A stretch of 64,000 nucleotides of DNA from Aequorivita sp. CIP111184. GTDB taxonomy: Bacteria; Bacteroidota; Bacteroidia; Flavobacteriales; Flavobacteriaceae. Where the stretch lies: positions 141,268 through 205,267 of the forward strand of contig NZ_UEFQ01000026.1 of NCBI RefSeq assembly GCF_900489465.1, given 5' to 3'. Shown here in pieces: positions 27,722-37,554 of this stretch. How positions within the stretch are numbered: the first letter of the stretch is position 1; every line of letters starts with the position of its first letter. Position numbers and translations under genes: made by a program. The notes under the pieces are model-generated. The model worked only from the letters and a program-made list of their open reading frames with translations. It ran no database searches and was not told the DNA's origin.

Positions 27722-28163
27722 TTACCGTTTATAGAAAATGTAATCCGTTTCAATTGGTTTCAGTCCGTCTTCTTTCAATTGATTAATAATTTGTACGCGA
27801 TGATAAGTGCTATGATTTATTATGTGAAAAAGATTTCTTCGGCTGAATTTGTAAAATTTTCACATTTACTGTTTGTGTAATTTATGGGCTCTTTTAAGTT
27901 CTTTTTTTGAAGAAGCTCTTTAGTGTGTTCAAAGTTTTTATCGTTTATGGCATGCAAATTTTTAATATCCAACACTTGCCATATAGATAGCGCTGCGGCT
28001 ATGCCAAATAGTCTATGATTCCAAACGTGATGGGCATTTAAAGTGTGGCTTGCCAAAAGGCTAATTTTTTCTTTATAGATTTCAGAATTGTTGAAAAGAA
28101 CATCAATTACTAAATGGTTGCAATGATGAGTGTATTCAAACTTGTCTAAAACGAAGGCCTTAA
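27722..28163 (-). pseudogene. Decayed DinB-family (damage-inducible/metalloenzyme fold) gene
   Basis: A single DinB-like protein is encoded here in two frames. The first part (K-F-E-Y-T-H-H-C-N-H-L and A-H-H-V-W-N-H-R) reads to a premature stop after E-E-I-F-F-T. The second part (I-I-N-H-S-T-Y-H-R-V-Q-I) continues one frame over to the stop at 27722-27724. Restoring one base in the A5 run at 27827-27831 would rejoin them and recreate the typical H-I-x-N-H-x-x-Y-H-R metal site. The 5' end also lacks an in-frame ATG; the only nearby ATG (about 28171) is one frame off. Two lesions make a sequencing error unlikely. Confidence 0.7.
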
Positions 28164-28403
28164 TTAATCGTCATAAATTTGACCTCGTGTAGGCTTGAGG
28201 GTTTCCCGTAAGGTATTCATCAAAGGTTTTTCTATTACTAAAAAAGCGATGTGGTGCATGGATGTAATTTCTTCATTTCCAGTAAGAGTGTTTTGTAATT
28301 TTTCGGACATGGCAAACTCGGCAAGGTGTTTTGCATGATGTACAGCAATAGGTTGGGCGTTGGGGCCGCGAAAATCCCATATAAGTTTTACTCGTTCAGT
28401 CAT
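28164..28403 (-). CDS. Small conserved hypothetical protein
   Basis: The 79-residue protein begins M-T-E-R-V-K-L-I-W-D-F-R-G-P and ends with L-K-P-T-R-G-Q-I-Y-D-D. It contains several histidines (A-V-H-H-A-K-H-L, M-H-H-I-A-F). I recall similar short proteins in flavobacteria, always without a known function. There is no signal peptide. It may be a metal- or ligand-binding domain, but that is a guess. It ends where the remnant DinB gene begins, with overlapping bases, so the two were probably an operon. Confidence 0.65.
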   Translation of the reverse strand: MTERVKLIWDFRGPNAQPIAVHHAKHLAEFAMSEKLQNTLTGNEEITSMHHIAFLVIEKPLMNTLRETLKPTRGQIYDD

Positions 28404-28572
28404 TTACATTTTATTGTGAAGAAAATACGCTAATTCTAAATATAAGAGCAATCCGCTTCAATTTAAAAAATATTGCAAGATAAGGGTTTTGAGAATATTT
28501 TAAAATGCGGAAAACACTATAATTATATTAAATTCGTTAACTTTTCTGAGGTAAGATACCGTACCTTTTTGT

Positions 28573-28600
28573 TATTTTTGCACCTTTGTTAGCCAAAGGT
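28573..28600 (+). promoter_or_regulatory. -7 element and 5' hairpin before the PPIase operon
   Basis: TATTTTTG at 28573-28580 is directly followed by a perfect 7-bp hairpin, ACCTTTG-ttagc-CAAAGGT (28582-28600). No TTG is found at the usual distance. The PPIase ATG lies 48 nt further on. Confidence 0.45.
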
Positions 28601-28647
28601 TAAGCATAGGTGTATTGCTTCAATAAAAATTAAATATTTTAAAAAAA

Positions 28648-30603
28648 ATGAAAAATATTCTTTCCGTATTCATTTTGGTGCTTTTGAGTGCCACTACCGT
28701 TTTTTCACAAAATAAAAAAGAAATATTAATGACCATTGATGGCAAACCTGTGTATGCCAAAGAATTTAAACGTGTTTATAATAAAAACCTTGATTTGGTT
28801 CAGGACGAGTCGCAAAAAGATATTGATGGTTACCTGGAGCTTTTTATTGATTACAAACTGAAAATCGCCGAAGCCGAAGCACAAGACTTGGATAAGGAGA
28901 ATTCTTATAAAAACGAACTTTCAAAATACAGAGATCAACTTTCACGAAATTATCTTTTTGAAGATAAAGTCACTGAAGAACTTGCCAAAGAAGCTTACGA
29001 ACGAGGAAAAGAAGATGTAGATGCTTCACATATTTTAATTCGCGTAGATTATGAATCTGTACCACAAGATACCTTGGCAGCTTATAACAAAATTAAATCT
29101 ATACGTGAAAAAGCGCTTAAAGGAGATGATTTTGCACAATTGGCAAAAACATATTCTGAAGAACCTGGAGCAAAGGAAAGTGGCGGGAATTTGGGTTATT
29201 TTTCAGTGTTCAATATGGTTTATCCTTTTGAAAATGCAGCCTATAATACTAAGGTTGGTGAAATCTCAAAAATTATACGTACTAGTTTTGGGTACCATAT
29301 TCTTAAAGTAAACGACAGAAGAGAGAAATTGCCAAAAATTGCAGTGTCTCATATTATGATTTCTGATAAAAAGGGAGCACGTACTTTTGACCCTGAAGAA
29401 CGCATCAACGAACTTTACACCATGCTAAAGCAGGGAGAATCTTTTGAAAGCCTTGCGAAGCAATTTTCAGATGATAAAAATTCCGCAGTAAAAGGCGGTA
29501 AATTAAACCCATTTACAAAAGGCGATCTTCGCGCCACTGAATTTGAGGATGCAGCTTACAATCTTAAAAACGTTGGCGACATAAGCAAACCAGTAAAAAC
29601 AACATTTGGGTGGCACATTATTCGTTTGGACGAAAGATTACCTGTAGAAACATTTGACTCACAAAAAGAATCTCTTGAAAAAAGGGTGACTGAAGGAGAT
29701 CGTTCTAAAATTGTAACAAACGCCATCAACAATAAAATAAAGGAAAAATACGGATTTAAAAAGGGAGAGAGCTTTTTACCTTATTTTGACACCTACGTTA
29801 CCGATGATGTTTTGAAAAGAAAATGGACTATGAGCCCAATACCAAATAATGAGGAAAAAACCCTTTTTACAATTGGTGATAAAAAATTAGGCTATACAGA
29901 TTTCGCTAATTTTATTGCCGCTCGTCAAAAAACAACCAGGCCTTACAAACAAAAAGAAGCTTTTTTAGTGGATCTTTATGATGAGTTTGAAACTGAAAAT
30001 TTAAAAGAATATTTTAAGGAGCATCTAGAGGATGAAAACGAGGATTATGCTGCAATTCTTTCGGAGTATCGCGATGGTCTTTTAATTTTTGATGTAATGA
30101 ACAAAAATATTTGGCAGAAAGCAAAGAACGACTCTGTTGGTATTCAAGAATATTATAACAAAACGAAGCAAGATTACCAATGGAAGCAACGAGTTGATGC
30201 TGAAATATATTCTGCTACTTCAGAAATGTTAGCACAACAAATTCAGAAAATGCTTAATGAAGGTAAAACAGCAGAAGAAATTAAAACAGCACTCAATACT
30301 GAAGAAAAGGTAAATGTATTGATCACTCCAGGTCTTTTTGAAGTAGAACAACACGAACTTCCTGCTGGTTTAGAAATAAAAGAAGGTGTTTCAAAAGTAT
30401 ACCCAAGCAACGATTCATTCGTGGTGGTAAACGTAAAAGCAATAATGGCGCCCAGTGAAAAGTCTTTAGATGATGTAAAAGGAAAAGTTCTAAGCAGCTA
30501 TCAAAACGATATTGAGGCTAGGTGGATAAAAGATTTACGTTCTAAATATAAAGTTGAGGTTGACAAAAAAACCTTGAAGCATTTGAAAAAAGAACTTAAG
30601 TGA
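28648..30603 (+). CDS. Periplasmic peptidyl-prolyl isomerase with two PpiC domains
   Basis: The 651-residue protein has a signal peptide (1-20, ending T-V-F-S-Q). The N-terminal helical chaperone part starts M-T-I-D-G-K-P-V-Y-A. Parvulin domains follow at about 122-222 (A-S-H-I-L-I-R, G-G-N-L-G-Y-F, G-Y-H-I-L) and 230-330 (V-S-H-I-M-I, G-G-K-L-N-P-F, G-W-H-I-I), with a long C-terminal region after them. It should assist folding of outer-membrane or secreted proteins. It is first of three consecutive isomerase-related genes, with the next start (GTG) overlapping its stop. Confidence 0.92.
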   Translation: MKNILSVFILVLLSATTVFSQNKKEILMTIDGKPVYAKEFKRVYNKNLDLVQDESQKDIDGYLELFIDYKLKIAEAEAQDLDKENSYKNELSKYRDQLSRNYLFEDKVTEELAKEAYERGKEDVDASHILIRVDYESVPQDTLAAYNKIKSIREKALKGDDFAQLAKTYSEEPGAKESGGNLGYFSVFNMVYPFENAAYNTKVGEISKIIRTSFGYHILKVNDRREKLPKIAVSHIMISDKKGARTFDPEERINELYTMLKQGESFESLAKQFSDDKNSAVKGGKLNPFTKGDLRATEFEDAAYNLKNVGDISKPVKTTFGWHIIRLDERLPVETFDSQKESLEKRVTEGDRSKIVTNAINNKIKEKYGFKKGESFLPYFDTYVTDDVLKRKWTMSPIPNNEEKTLFTIGDKKLGYTDFANFIAARQKTTRPYKQKEAFLVDLYDEFETENLKEYFKEHLEDENEDYAAILSEYRDGLLIFDVMNKNIWQKAKNDSVGIQEYYNKTKQDYQWKQRVDAEIYSATSEMLAQQIQKMLNEGKTAEEIKTALNTEEKVNVLITPGLFEVEQHELPAGLEIKEGVSKVYPSNDSFVVVNVKAIMAPSEKSLDDVKGKVLSSYQNDIEARWIKDLRSKYKVEVDKKTLKHLKKELK

Positions 30604-31457
30604 TTCGGAATATTCTTTTTATATTGGTATTAAGTTTTTTTTTGAGTTCCTGTAATTACTTTAAACAGGAAACAGAAAGAGATGTTGTCGCGCGCGTTAA
30701 CAACAGTTATTTATATAAAGAAGACATTGCGAAATTGATTGCTGAAAATACTTCCGCAGAAGACAGTACATTAATAGTAAATAATTATATAAACCGTTGG
30801 GCGACCCAGCAATTGCTTATAGACCAAGCAAAAATTAATCTTACCTCAGATAAACTAGACCAATACAATAAGCTGGTTCGCGAATATCAAAATGATCTTT
30901 TAACAGAGGCCTACAAAAATGTAATTGTAAGTAAGCAATTGGATAGTACCATTGCGGAGCAAGAATACAAAGAATACTATGAGACCAATAAGGAAAACTT
31001 TAAACTAAAAGATATTTTGGTTAAACTGCGCTACGTGCAAGTACCTGTAAATTACGACGGTTTAGCCACAGTAAAAGAAAAATTGAATCGTTATAATCAA
31101 AAGGATAAAACATCTCTTAACAGTCAAGATTATCAATTTGTTTCTTCAAATTTTAATGATTCTGTTTGGGTTAAAAAGGAAGTTCTGCTAAACACTTTAC
31201 CGGTATTAAGGGGGAATAGTGAACAAGTGTTAAAAAAATCTAATTTCTCGCAGTTGCAAGATTCATTAGGAGTATATTTGGTGAAAATTGAAAATGTGCT
31301 CAATCCCAATGATACAGCGCCACTTTCCTATGTTAAGCCCACTTTGAAACAGATTATTTTGAACAAGAGGAAGCTTGAACTCATAAAAAAATTAGAAACA
31401 GATATTACAAAAGATGCTATTGAAACAAATAATTTTGAAATTTATAAAAATGAATAA
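30600..31457 (+). CDS. Lipoprotein related to peptidyl-prolyl isomerase chaperones
   Basis: The start codon is GTG 30600, overlapping the previous stop (GTGA). The 285-residue product has a lipoprotein signal (L-S-S-C18). Its N-terminal helical part (V-A-R-V-N-N-S-Y-L-Y-K-E-D and on) looks like the SurA/PrsA N-terminal domain, while no intact parvulin active-site pattern is visible. It probably acts as a helper chaperone beside the two true isomerases. It overlaps the SurA-like gene by eight bases. Confidence 0.82.
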   Translation: MIRNILFILVLSFFLSSCNYFKQETERDVVARVNNSYLYKEDIAKLIAENTSAEDSTLIVNNYINRWATQQLLIDQAKINLTSDKLDQYNKLVREYQNDLLTEAYKNVIVSKQLDSTIAEQEYKEYYETNKENFKLKDILVKLRYVQVPVNYDGLATVKEKLNRYNQKDKTSLNSQDYQFVSSNFNDSVWVKKEVLLNTLPVLRGNSEQVLKKSNFSQLQDSLGVYLVKIENVLNPNDTAPLSYVKPTLKQIILNKRKLELIKKLETDITKDAIETNNFEIYKNE

Positions 31458-32883
31458 ATTTTTATTGATATTGTTATTTTCTACTGCCATCCTGCAAGCG
31501 CAGGTGGTTTTGGAGCCGGACAGTACCGGTGTGGTAAAAAGTAATGATTCTCTTGTTGTACAGCAAGTTGTAAAACGAGATACAGTTCCCTTTAAAAGAT
31601 ATAAAGCGGAAGGTGTAAGCGCAGTAGTTGGCGAATACGTTATTCTTGATAGCGATATTGACAAAGCCTATGTTGAAATGCAATCACAAGGAATGTCTAT
31701 TGAAGATATTTCCCGTTGTCAATTGATGGGAAAATTGATGGAAGACAAGCTTTATGCACACCAAGCCAAGCAGGATAGTTTAGTTGTTGCAGATTCTGAA
31801 ATTAATGGAATGATAGATCAGCAACTTCAATATATGATCAGCGAATTGGGTAGTGAAGAAAAAGTAGCTGCTTATTATAGAAAAGATAATTTGGCAGAAT
31901 TGAGACGAGATCTTTTTGAAGCAAACAAAAGCATAAAACTTGCAGGTTTAATGCAGCAAAAAGTTATTGAAAAAGTTGAAGTTACCCCTGAGGAGGTGCG
32001 AACTTTTTTTTATTCAATCCCCGAAGAGGAGCGCCCAGTATTTGGTGCTGAAATTGAGGTAGCACAAATTGTTATAGATCCAGAAATTACACTGCAAGCA
32101 AAAGAAGAGGTTGTAGCAAAATTGAATGCAATCCGTGCAGATATTATTGATAATGGAGCAAGTTTTGCAACGAAAGCAGTATTATACTCCAAAGACCCTG
32201 GGTCTTCTTCCAAAGGAGGTCTTTATACGGGTGTGAAAAGAGACTCGCCTTGGGCAAAAGAATTTAAAGATCAGGCTTTTTCACTTTTAGAAGGAGAAAT
32301 AAGCGAACCTTTTGAAACTGAGTTCGGATATCATATTTTATATGTTGAAAAAATACGCGGACAAGAAGTAGATGTAAGGCATATTCTTATGTTTCCGGAA
32401 GTTTCACAGAAATCCATTGACGCTGCTCAGAGTGAAATAGAGGATTTAAAATCAAAAATAGATTCAGGTGAAATAACTTTTGCGGAAGCAGCTCGTCAGT
32501 TTTCAGATGATAAAGAGACGCGCAATAACGGTGGACAGTTAATAAACCCAGTAAATTTTGACACTAAATTTGATCTCACAAAAATGGATCCAGCTTTAAG
32601 CGCACAGGTTTATAATTTGAAGGAGGGCGAAGTTTCAAAAGTCTTTACAGATCGTGACCGTACAGGAAAGAGTAGTTTAAAAATACTTACTGTTACAAAA
32701 AAATACCAAGAACATAAAGCTGATTATGCCAAAGATTACGAACGTATCAAACAATTGGCGCTTCGCGAAAAACAAATCAAAGTAATCAACAAGTGGCAGA
32801 ACGAAAAAATAAAAGATACCTATATTAGCATTAATCAAGATTATCAAGATTGTGATTTTGCTGGAAACTGGTTGAAAAAATAA
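31450..32883 (+). CDS. SurA-like periplasmic peptidyl-prolyl isomerase
   Basis: I start at ATG 31450 (M-N-K-F-L-L-I-L-L), which gives a proper signal peptide of about 18 residues; the frame could open 36 nt earlier without one. The 478-residue protein has an N-terminal helical chaperone domain beginning V-S-A-V-V-G-E-Y-V-I. Two parvulin domains follow, at about 160-262 (S-K-G-G-L-Y, G-Y-H-I-L) and 264-370 (V-R-H-I-L-M). This layout matches SurA, the main chaperone for outer-membrane beta-barrels. It completes the trio and is followed 13 nt later by moxR. Confidence 0.92.
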   Translation: MNKFLLILLFSTAILQAQVVLEPDSTGVVKSNDSLVVQQVVKRDTVPFKRYKAEGVSAVVGEYVILDSDIDKAYVEMQSQGMSIEDISRCQLMGKLMEDKLYAHQAKQDSLVVADSEINGMIDQQLQYMISELGSEEKVAAYYRKDNLAELRRDLFEANKSIKLAGLMQQKVIEKVEVTPEEVRTFFYSIPEEERPVFGAEIEVAQIVIDPEITLQAKEEVVAKLNAIRADIIDNGASFATKAVLYSKDPGSSSKGGLYTGVKRDSPWAKEFKDQAFSLLEGEISEPFETEFGYHILYVEKIRGQEVDVRHILMFPEVSQKSIDAAQSEIEDLKSKIDSGEITFAEAARQFSDDKETRNNGGQLINPVNFDTKFDLTKMDPALSAQVYNLKEGEVSKVFTDRDRTGKSSLKILTVTKKYQEHKADYAKDYERIKQLALREKQIKVINKWQNEKIKDTYISINQDYQDCDFAGNWLKK

Positions 32884-32896
32884 TATCGAAAAAAAT

Positions 32897-33850
32897 ATGT
32901 CAGACGTAGCAGCGATAACGCAACTGGTTTCAAAATACAATGCCCTTCGGAAGGAAATAAAAAAAGTAATAGTAGGTCAGGACGAAGTAGTTGAGCAAGT
33001 TTTGCTTGCCATCTTTTCAGGCGGTCATGCTTTATTGATTGGTGTTCCGGGGCTTGCAAAAACCTTGTTGGTTAATACTGTTGCGGAAGCGCTTGGGTTG
33101 AAATTTAAAAGAATCCAATTCACCCCAGATTTAATGCCGAGTGATATACTAGGCTCTGAAATTCTTGACCAAAATCGCGAATTCAAATTTATAAAAGGCC
33201 CAATTTTCGCAAATATTATTCTTGCAGATGAGATTAACAGAACTCCGCCAAAAACCCAAGCTGCTCTTCTTGAAGCAATGCAGGAGCGTTCTGTTACCGT
33301 TGCAGGTCATCATTATAAACTAGATCTACCTTATTTTGTACTTGCCACCCAAAACCCGATAGAACAGGAGGGAACATACCCATTGCCAGAAGCGCAGTTG
33401 GACCGATTTATGTTTGCCATCAATCTTGAATATCCTTCTTTTTCGGAAGAAGTAGAAGTAGTAAAGCAAACCACAGCTGGCGAGACCCAAAAAGTAAACG
33501 CACTTTTTACCGCACAGGAAATTATCGATTTTCAACAATTGATTCGAAGAATACCTGTGGCAGATAATGTTGTGGAATATGCCGTTACATTGGTTGGAAA
33601 AACACGACCTAATAGTTCTACCGCAACAGATACTGTAAAAAACTACATAGATTGGGGTGCTGGTCCACGAGCTTCCCAGAATTTAATTCTTGCTGCAAAA
33701 TCGCATGCTGCTCTTCATGGAAAATTTTCTCCAGATATTGAAGATGTGCAAAAAGCTGCAATCGGAATTCTTAGACACCGATTAATTAAAAACTATAAGG
33801 CTGAAGCCGAAGGTTTGAGCATTGAAGAAATTATAAAAAGCTTGTACTAA
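32897..33850 (+). CDS. MoxR family AAA+ ATPase
   Basis: The 317-residue ATPase has Walker A G-V-P-G-L-A-K-T (about residues 49-56), Walker B I-L-A-D-E-I-N-R (about 109-116) and sensor motif A-T-Q-N-P (about 150). The second part contains the lid domain. MoxR proteins work with von Willebrand-factor proteins in assembling or maturing enzyme complexes or in envelope stress. No VWA or DUF58 partner is present nearby, so the client is unknown. It is 13 nt after the SurA-like gene and probably in its operon. Confidence 0.93.
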   Translation: MSDVAAITQLVSKYNALRKEIKKVIVGQDEVVEQVLLAIFSGGHALLIGVPGLAKTLLVNTVAEALGLKFKRIQFTPDLMPSDILGSEILDQNREFKFIKGPIFANIILADEINRTPPKTQAALLEAMQERSVTVAGHHYKLDLPYFVLATQNPIEQEGTYPLPEAQLDRFMFAINLEYPSFSEEVEVVKQTTAGETQKVNALFTAQEIIDFQQLIRRIPVADNVVEYAVTLVGKTRPNSSTATDTVKNYIDWGAGPRASQNLILAAKSHAALHGKFSPDIEDVQKAAIGILRHRLIKNYKAEAEGLSIEEIIKSLY

Positions 33851-33967
33851 ATACCAATAGCTTTTCTTCTGAAATTTCACCCATAATCAGAATTAAAAAA
33901 TTTTGAAATTCATAATATTATCTATCTAAAATTATTGATATGGTAATTATATTCAATAATAAATAAC

Positions 33968-34009
33968 ATTTAATGAAATATATTCATTAAATAAGCAATT
34001 TCATTAAAT
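33968..34009. promoter_or_regulatory. Dyad plus third half-site upstream of aconitase
   Basis: ATTTAATGAA (33968-33977) and TTCATTAAAT (33983-33992) are a perfect 10-bp inverted repeat around ATATA. A third copy, TTTCATTAAAT, lies at 33999-34009. The site is 54-95 nt upstream of the aconitase ATG and reads as a regulator-binding site; the factor is unknown. A weak TATTTTCG -7 candidate is at 34035-34042. Confidence 0.5.
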
Positions 34010-34062
34010 ATTTTTTAAATATTCTAAAATTTTGTATTTTCGCAATAACAAAAAATACAACT

Positions 34063-36327
34063 ATGGCATTTGATATTGATATGATTAAAAAGGTTTATTC
34101 CCAAATGGCTGAACGTGTAGATAAAGCACGTGAAATCACGGGAAAACCACTTACCCTTTCAGAAAAAATATTATACTCCCACCTTTGGGACGGCAACCCC
34201 AACAAAGCTTTCCAACGAGGAAAGGATTATGTGGATTTTGCTCCTGATAGAATAGCATGTCAAGATGCAACGGCACAAATGGCACTTTTACAATTTATGC
34301 AGGCCGGAAAGAAAACAGTTGCTGTACCAACTACGGTTCACTGTGATCATTTAATTCAAGCAAAACAAGGTGCTGCTCTAGATTTGAAGCGCGCGAATGA
34401 AACTAGTAATGAAGTTTTTGACTTTTTGGAATCTGTTTCAAATAAATACGGTATCGGTTTTTGGAGACCGGGAGCTGGAATTATTCACCAAGTAGTTTTA
34501 GAGAATTATGCATTTCCCGGTGGAATGATGATTGGTACTGATAGCCACACTGTAAATGCGGGTGGTTTAGGAATGGTAGCTATTGGTGTTGGTGGTGCTG
34601 ATGCTGTTGATGTAATGGCTGGAATGCCTTGGGAATTGAAGTTTCCAAAACTAATCGGTGTTAAATTAACTGGAGAATTAAACGGTTGGACAGCCTCAAA
34701 AGATGTTATTTTAAAAGTTGCTGGAATACTTACCGTAAAAGGAGGAACGGGAGCTATTGTTGAATATTTTGGACCTGGAGCTAAAAATCTTTCTTGTACT
34801 GGAAAAGGAACAATTTGTAATATGGGGGCCGAAATTGGCGCTACTACTTCAACCTTCGGTTATGACGATGCAATGGAGCGTTTTCTTAGAGCGACAGACC
34901 GCGAAGATATTGCAGATGAAGCAAATAAAATTAGGCCGTATTTAACAGGTGATGATGAAGTTTATGCAAATCCTGAAAAATACTTCGATCAAGTTATTGA
35001 AATAGATTTAACAACACTTCGTCCACATTTAAATGGACCTTTCACTCCAGATTTGGCAACTCCCGTTGGTGAACTAGGTGAAAAAGCAAAGAAAAACGAT
35101 TGGCCCATAAAAGTAGATTGGGGATTGATAGGTAGCTGTACAAACTCTTCCTATGAAGATTTAACGCGTGCCGCTTCAATTGCACAGCAAGCAATCGATA
35201 AAAAATTAAAACCTAAGAGTGATTTCGGTATAAATCCTGGTTCTGAACAGATTCGTTTTACTGCCGAACGCGATGGTCTTTTGGATGTTTTTGAAAACCT
35301 TGGCGCAACAATTTTCACCAACGCTTGTGGCCCTTGCATTGGGCAGTGGGACCGAAGTGATAGAAAGGGTGATGAAAAAAACACCATAGTGCATTCTTTC
35401 AACAGAAACTTTTCAAAACGTGCTGATGGCAATCCAAATACACACGCTTTTGTAGGTTCTCCAGAAATGGTTGCCGCAATAGCAATCTCAGGTCGTTTAG
35501 ATTTTGATCCTATGCACGACACTTTATTAAATGAAGATGGAGAAGAAGTAATGCTAGATATACCTGTTGGTCTTGAACTTCCCCCAAAAGGGTTTGAAGT
35601 GGACGATAATGGCTATTTAGCACCTAAAGAAGATGGAAGCTCAGTTGAAGTTAAAGTGGCTACAGATAGTGAACGTCTTCAATTGTTGGAACCTTTTGTG
35701 CCAATTAAAGATTCCGAATTACAGGGTGTAAAATTATTAATCAAAGCTTTCGGAAAATGTACAACAGACCATATTTCTATGGCTGGTCCGTGGTTACGCT
35801 ACCGTGGTCATTTGGACAACATTGCTAATAATACTTTAATTGGAGCCATAAATGCTTTTAACAAAAAGACAAACTTTGTAAAAAATCAATTTACCGGTGA
35901 GTATGGCGGTGTACCAGATGTGCAACGTGAATATAAGGCGAAGGGAATAAAAACTATTGTAGTGGGTGACCATAACTACGGTGAAGGTTCCTCTCGTGAG
36001 CATGCGGCCATGCAACCGAGATTTTTAGGTGTTGCAGCGGTTTTAGTGAAGTCATTTGCGCGAATCCACGAAACAAACTTGAAAAAGCAAGGAATGTTGG
36101 GATTGACTTTTGCAAATGAAGCAGATTACGATTTAATCCAAGAAGACGATATATTCAACTTTATTGATATTGCTGATTTTTCTGAAAATAAACCTTTGAC
36201 CATTGAGATTGTCCATAAAGATAGAAGTAAAGACACTATCAAGGTGAACCATACTTATAACGATGCACAGATAAGGTGGTATCGCGAAGGTTCTGCTTTA
36301 AATTTGATTAAAAAGCAGAACGGTTAA
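34063..36327 (+). CDS. acnA: Aconitate hydratase (mitochondrial type)
   Basis: The 754-residue enzyme interconverts citrate and isocitrate in the TCA cycle. It has the three 4Fe-4S cysteines, one in G-S-C-T-N-S (about residue 365) and two in A-C-G-P-C-I-G (about 428-431). The C-terminal swivel domain has [13 protein letters not shown] near 645. Start M-A-F-D-I-D-M and overall length match the eukaryotic mitochondrial-type aconitase of Bacteroidota rather than E. coli AcnA or AcnB. It stands alone behind a dyad operator and ends in a strong terminator. Confidence 0.94.
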   Translation: MAFDIDMIKKVYSQMAERVDKAREITGKPLTLSEKILYSHLWDGNPNKAFQRGKDYVDFAPDRIACQDATAQMALLQFMQAGKKTVAVPTTVHCDHLIQAKQGAALDLKRANETSNEVFDFLESVSNKYGIGFWRPGAGIIHQVVLENYAFPGGMMIGTDSHTVNAGGLGMVAIGVGGADAVDVMAGMPWELKFPKLIGVKLTGELNGWTASKDVILKVAGILTVKGGTGAIVEYFGPGAKNLSCTGKGTICNMGAEIGATTSTFGYDDAMERFLRATDREDIADEANKIRPYLTGDDEVYANPEKYFDQVIEIDLTTLRPHLNGPFTPDLATPVGELGEKAKKNDWPIKVDWGLIGSCTNSSYEDLTRAASIAQQAIDKKLKPKSDFGINPGSEQIRFTAERDGLLDVFENLGATIFTNACGPCIGQWDRSDRKGDEKNTIVHSFNRNFSKRADGNPNTHAFVGSPEMVAAIAISGRLDFDPMHDTLLNEDGEEVMLDIPVGLELPPKGFEVDDNGYLAPKEDGSSVEVKVATDSERLQLLEPFVPIKDSELQGVKLLIKAFGKCTTDHISMAGPWLRYRGHLDNIANNTLIGAINAFNKKTNFVKNQFTGEYGGVPDVQREYKAKGIKTIVVGDHNYGEGSSREHAAMQPRFLGVAAVLVKSFARIHETNLKKQGMLGLTFANEADYDLIQEDDIFNFIDIADFSENKPLTIEIVHKDRSKDTIKVNHTYNDAQIRWYREGSALNLIKKQNG

Positions 36328-36344
36328 AATTTTATTTAAATGCA

Positions 36345-36382
36345 TAAACCTAACAGGTTTTGAAACCTGTTAGGTTTTTTTA
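36345..36382 (+). terminator. Terminator of aconitase
   Basis: The arms AAACCTAACAGGTTT and AAACCTGTTAGGTTT flank a two-base loop and are followed by TTTTTTTAT. Confidence 0.92.
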
Positions 36383-36396
36383 TACCTAAAAAATTC

Positions 36397-36957
36397 ATGA
36401 AATTCTTAAGGAAACATTGGAGCAATATTCTGTTTTTTACATTTTTGTTACTCCTGATAATTCCACAAACGCGAATGCCTATCCAGGTGTTTGTCCAAAG
36501 ACTTGTTTCTTTTTCTCCTTCGGAAGCATCTGAAGATGAACGAGAAACAATCCAAGATTACGATTGGATTTTACTGCAATTAAATACTGAAGAAGCAAAT
36601 TTTTCGCAATCGAAGGGAAAGGTTACTATTGTAAATTTTTGGGCCACTTGGTGCCCACCCTGTGTTGCTGAAATGCCTTCCTTTCAAAAGTTATATGATA
36701 CTTATGGTGATAAACTTGATTTCTATTTTGTCACTTCAGAAAAAGCTGAAAAGGTTGAAAAGTTTATGGAGAAGAATCATTATACATTGCCTATTTATAT
36801 TCAAGCTTTTAAAGCACCAGAACAACTGGAATCTAGCGTACTTCCAACTTCCTATTTAATTTCGAAATCGGGTGAAATCGTTATTAATGAAGAAGGCGCT
36901 GCCGATTGGAACAGTAAAAAAATGAGAAAACTTCTCGATGATCTTCTGGCTAAATAA
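36397..36957 (+). CDS. TlpA-like thioredoxin-family protein
   Basis: The 186-residue protein has an N-terminal membrane anchor (about residues 9-28). The periplasmic thioredoxin fold has the active site W-C-P-P-C near residues 85-89, inside F-W-A-T-W-C-P-P-C, with the cis-proline segment L-P-T-S-Y near 148. It is probably a periplasmic disulfide reductase or a cytochrome-maturation helper (TlpA/ResA type). It lies 15 nt past the aconitase terminator and may have its own promoter within the overlap. Confidence 0.9.
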   Translation: MKFLRKHWSNILFFTFLLLLIIPQTRMPIQVFVQRLVSFSPSEASEDERETIQDYDWILLQLNTEEANFSQSKGKVTIVNFWATWCPPCVAEMPSFQKLYDTYGDKLDFYFVTSEKAEKVEKFMEKNHYTLPIYIQAFKAPEQLESSVLPTSYLISKSGEIVINEEGAADWNSKKMRKLLDDLLAK

Positions 36958-36969
36958 ATTTGCTAATAA

Positions 36970-37554
36970 TTATCCCGGAAAATAATTCTCTTTAATAGAT
37001 TTCATTTCTTTTTTTCCTTCCCCAATAGCAGTTATTTCATTCCACAATTTAGGCGTTATCAGTGATTTTAAAGGCTGTTCCAGTTTTATGATATTCGGGA
37101 AGTTTTTAATAAGTTTTTTATCCCAAGATTCATGCTGGGTCAAAAGATCATCCGGATATACTGTTTTGCGTCTAGTACCTTCATCTATTCCTGTAAAGGG
37201 TTCAGAAACATTTAAATAGCCATAATCATCCGTTAACTCTTCACCAGGTTGGATATCGCGGATTGCTATTTCAAAATCGTATGCGGTAGAAATACAGTTG
37301 CTTTTAAAACTGTGGTTTACATAACGTCCATAATCCCAGCAAAGAACGAAGTTTCCTTTTTTGTTCCTATAGCAATAGGTTTCCAAAATATTTTGATAAA
37401 GGGGGTTCATTTTCTTCAACTTGGCTGGTGTGAACTCGCGATCCAAATCATCTAAAGCCCACGTTATTGTACCGGCGGGAATGAATTCTGTAGCAACAAC
37501 ACCGTATCCAATTTCGTTGCTTATAAATTTAAGTTCTGTTTTAGGATGTATCAT
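36970..37554 (-). CDS. SET-domain protein methyltransferase
   Basis: From ATG 37554 this is a 194-residue protein. The SET core is clear: G-Y-G-V-V-A-T near the start, N-H-S-F-K-S-N (the N-H-S cofactor knot) near residue 82, and G-E-E-L-T-D-D-Y-G-Y near 107-116. The fold uses S-adenosylmethionine to methylate lysines. Free-standing SET proteins occur in flavobacteria, but their targets are unknown. No post-SET cysteine cluster is present. It lies between the TlpA-like gene and the carotenoid cluster without tight coupling to either. Confidence 0.88.
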   Translation of the reverse strand: MIHPKTELKFISNEIGYGVVATEFIPAGTITWALDDLDREFTPAKLKKMNPLYQNILETYCYRNKKGNFVLCWDYGRYVNHSFKSNCISTAYDFEIAIRDIQPGEELTDDYGYLNVSEPFTGIDEGTRRKTVYPDDLLTQHESWDKKLIKNFPNIIKLEQPLKSLITPKLWNEITAIGEGKKEMKSIKENYFPG

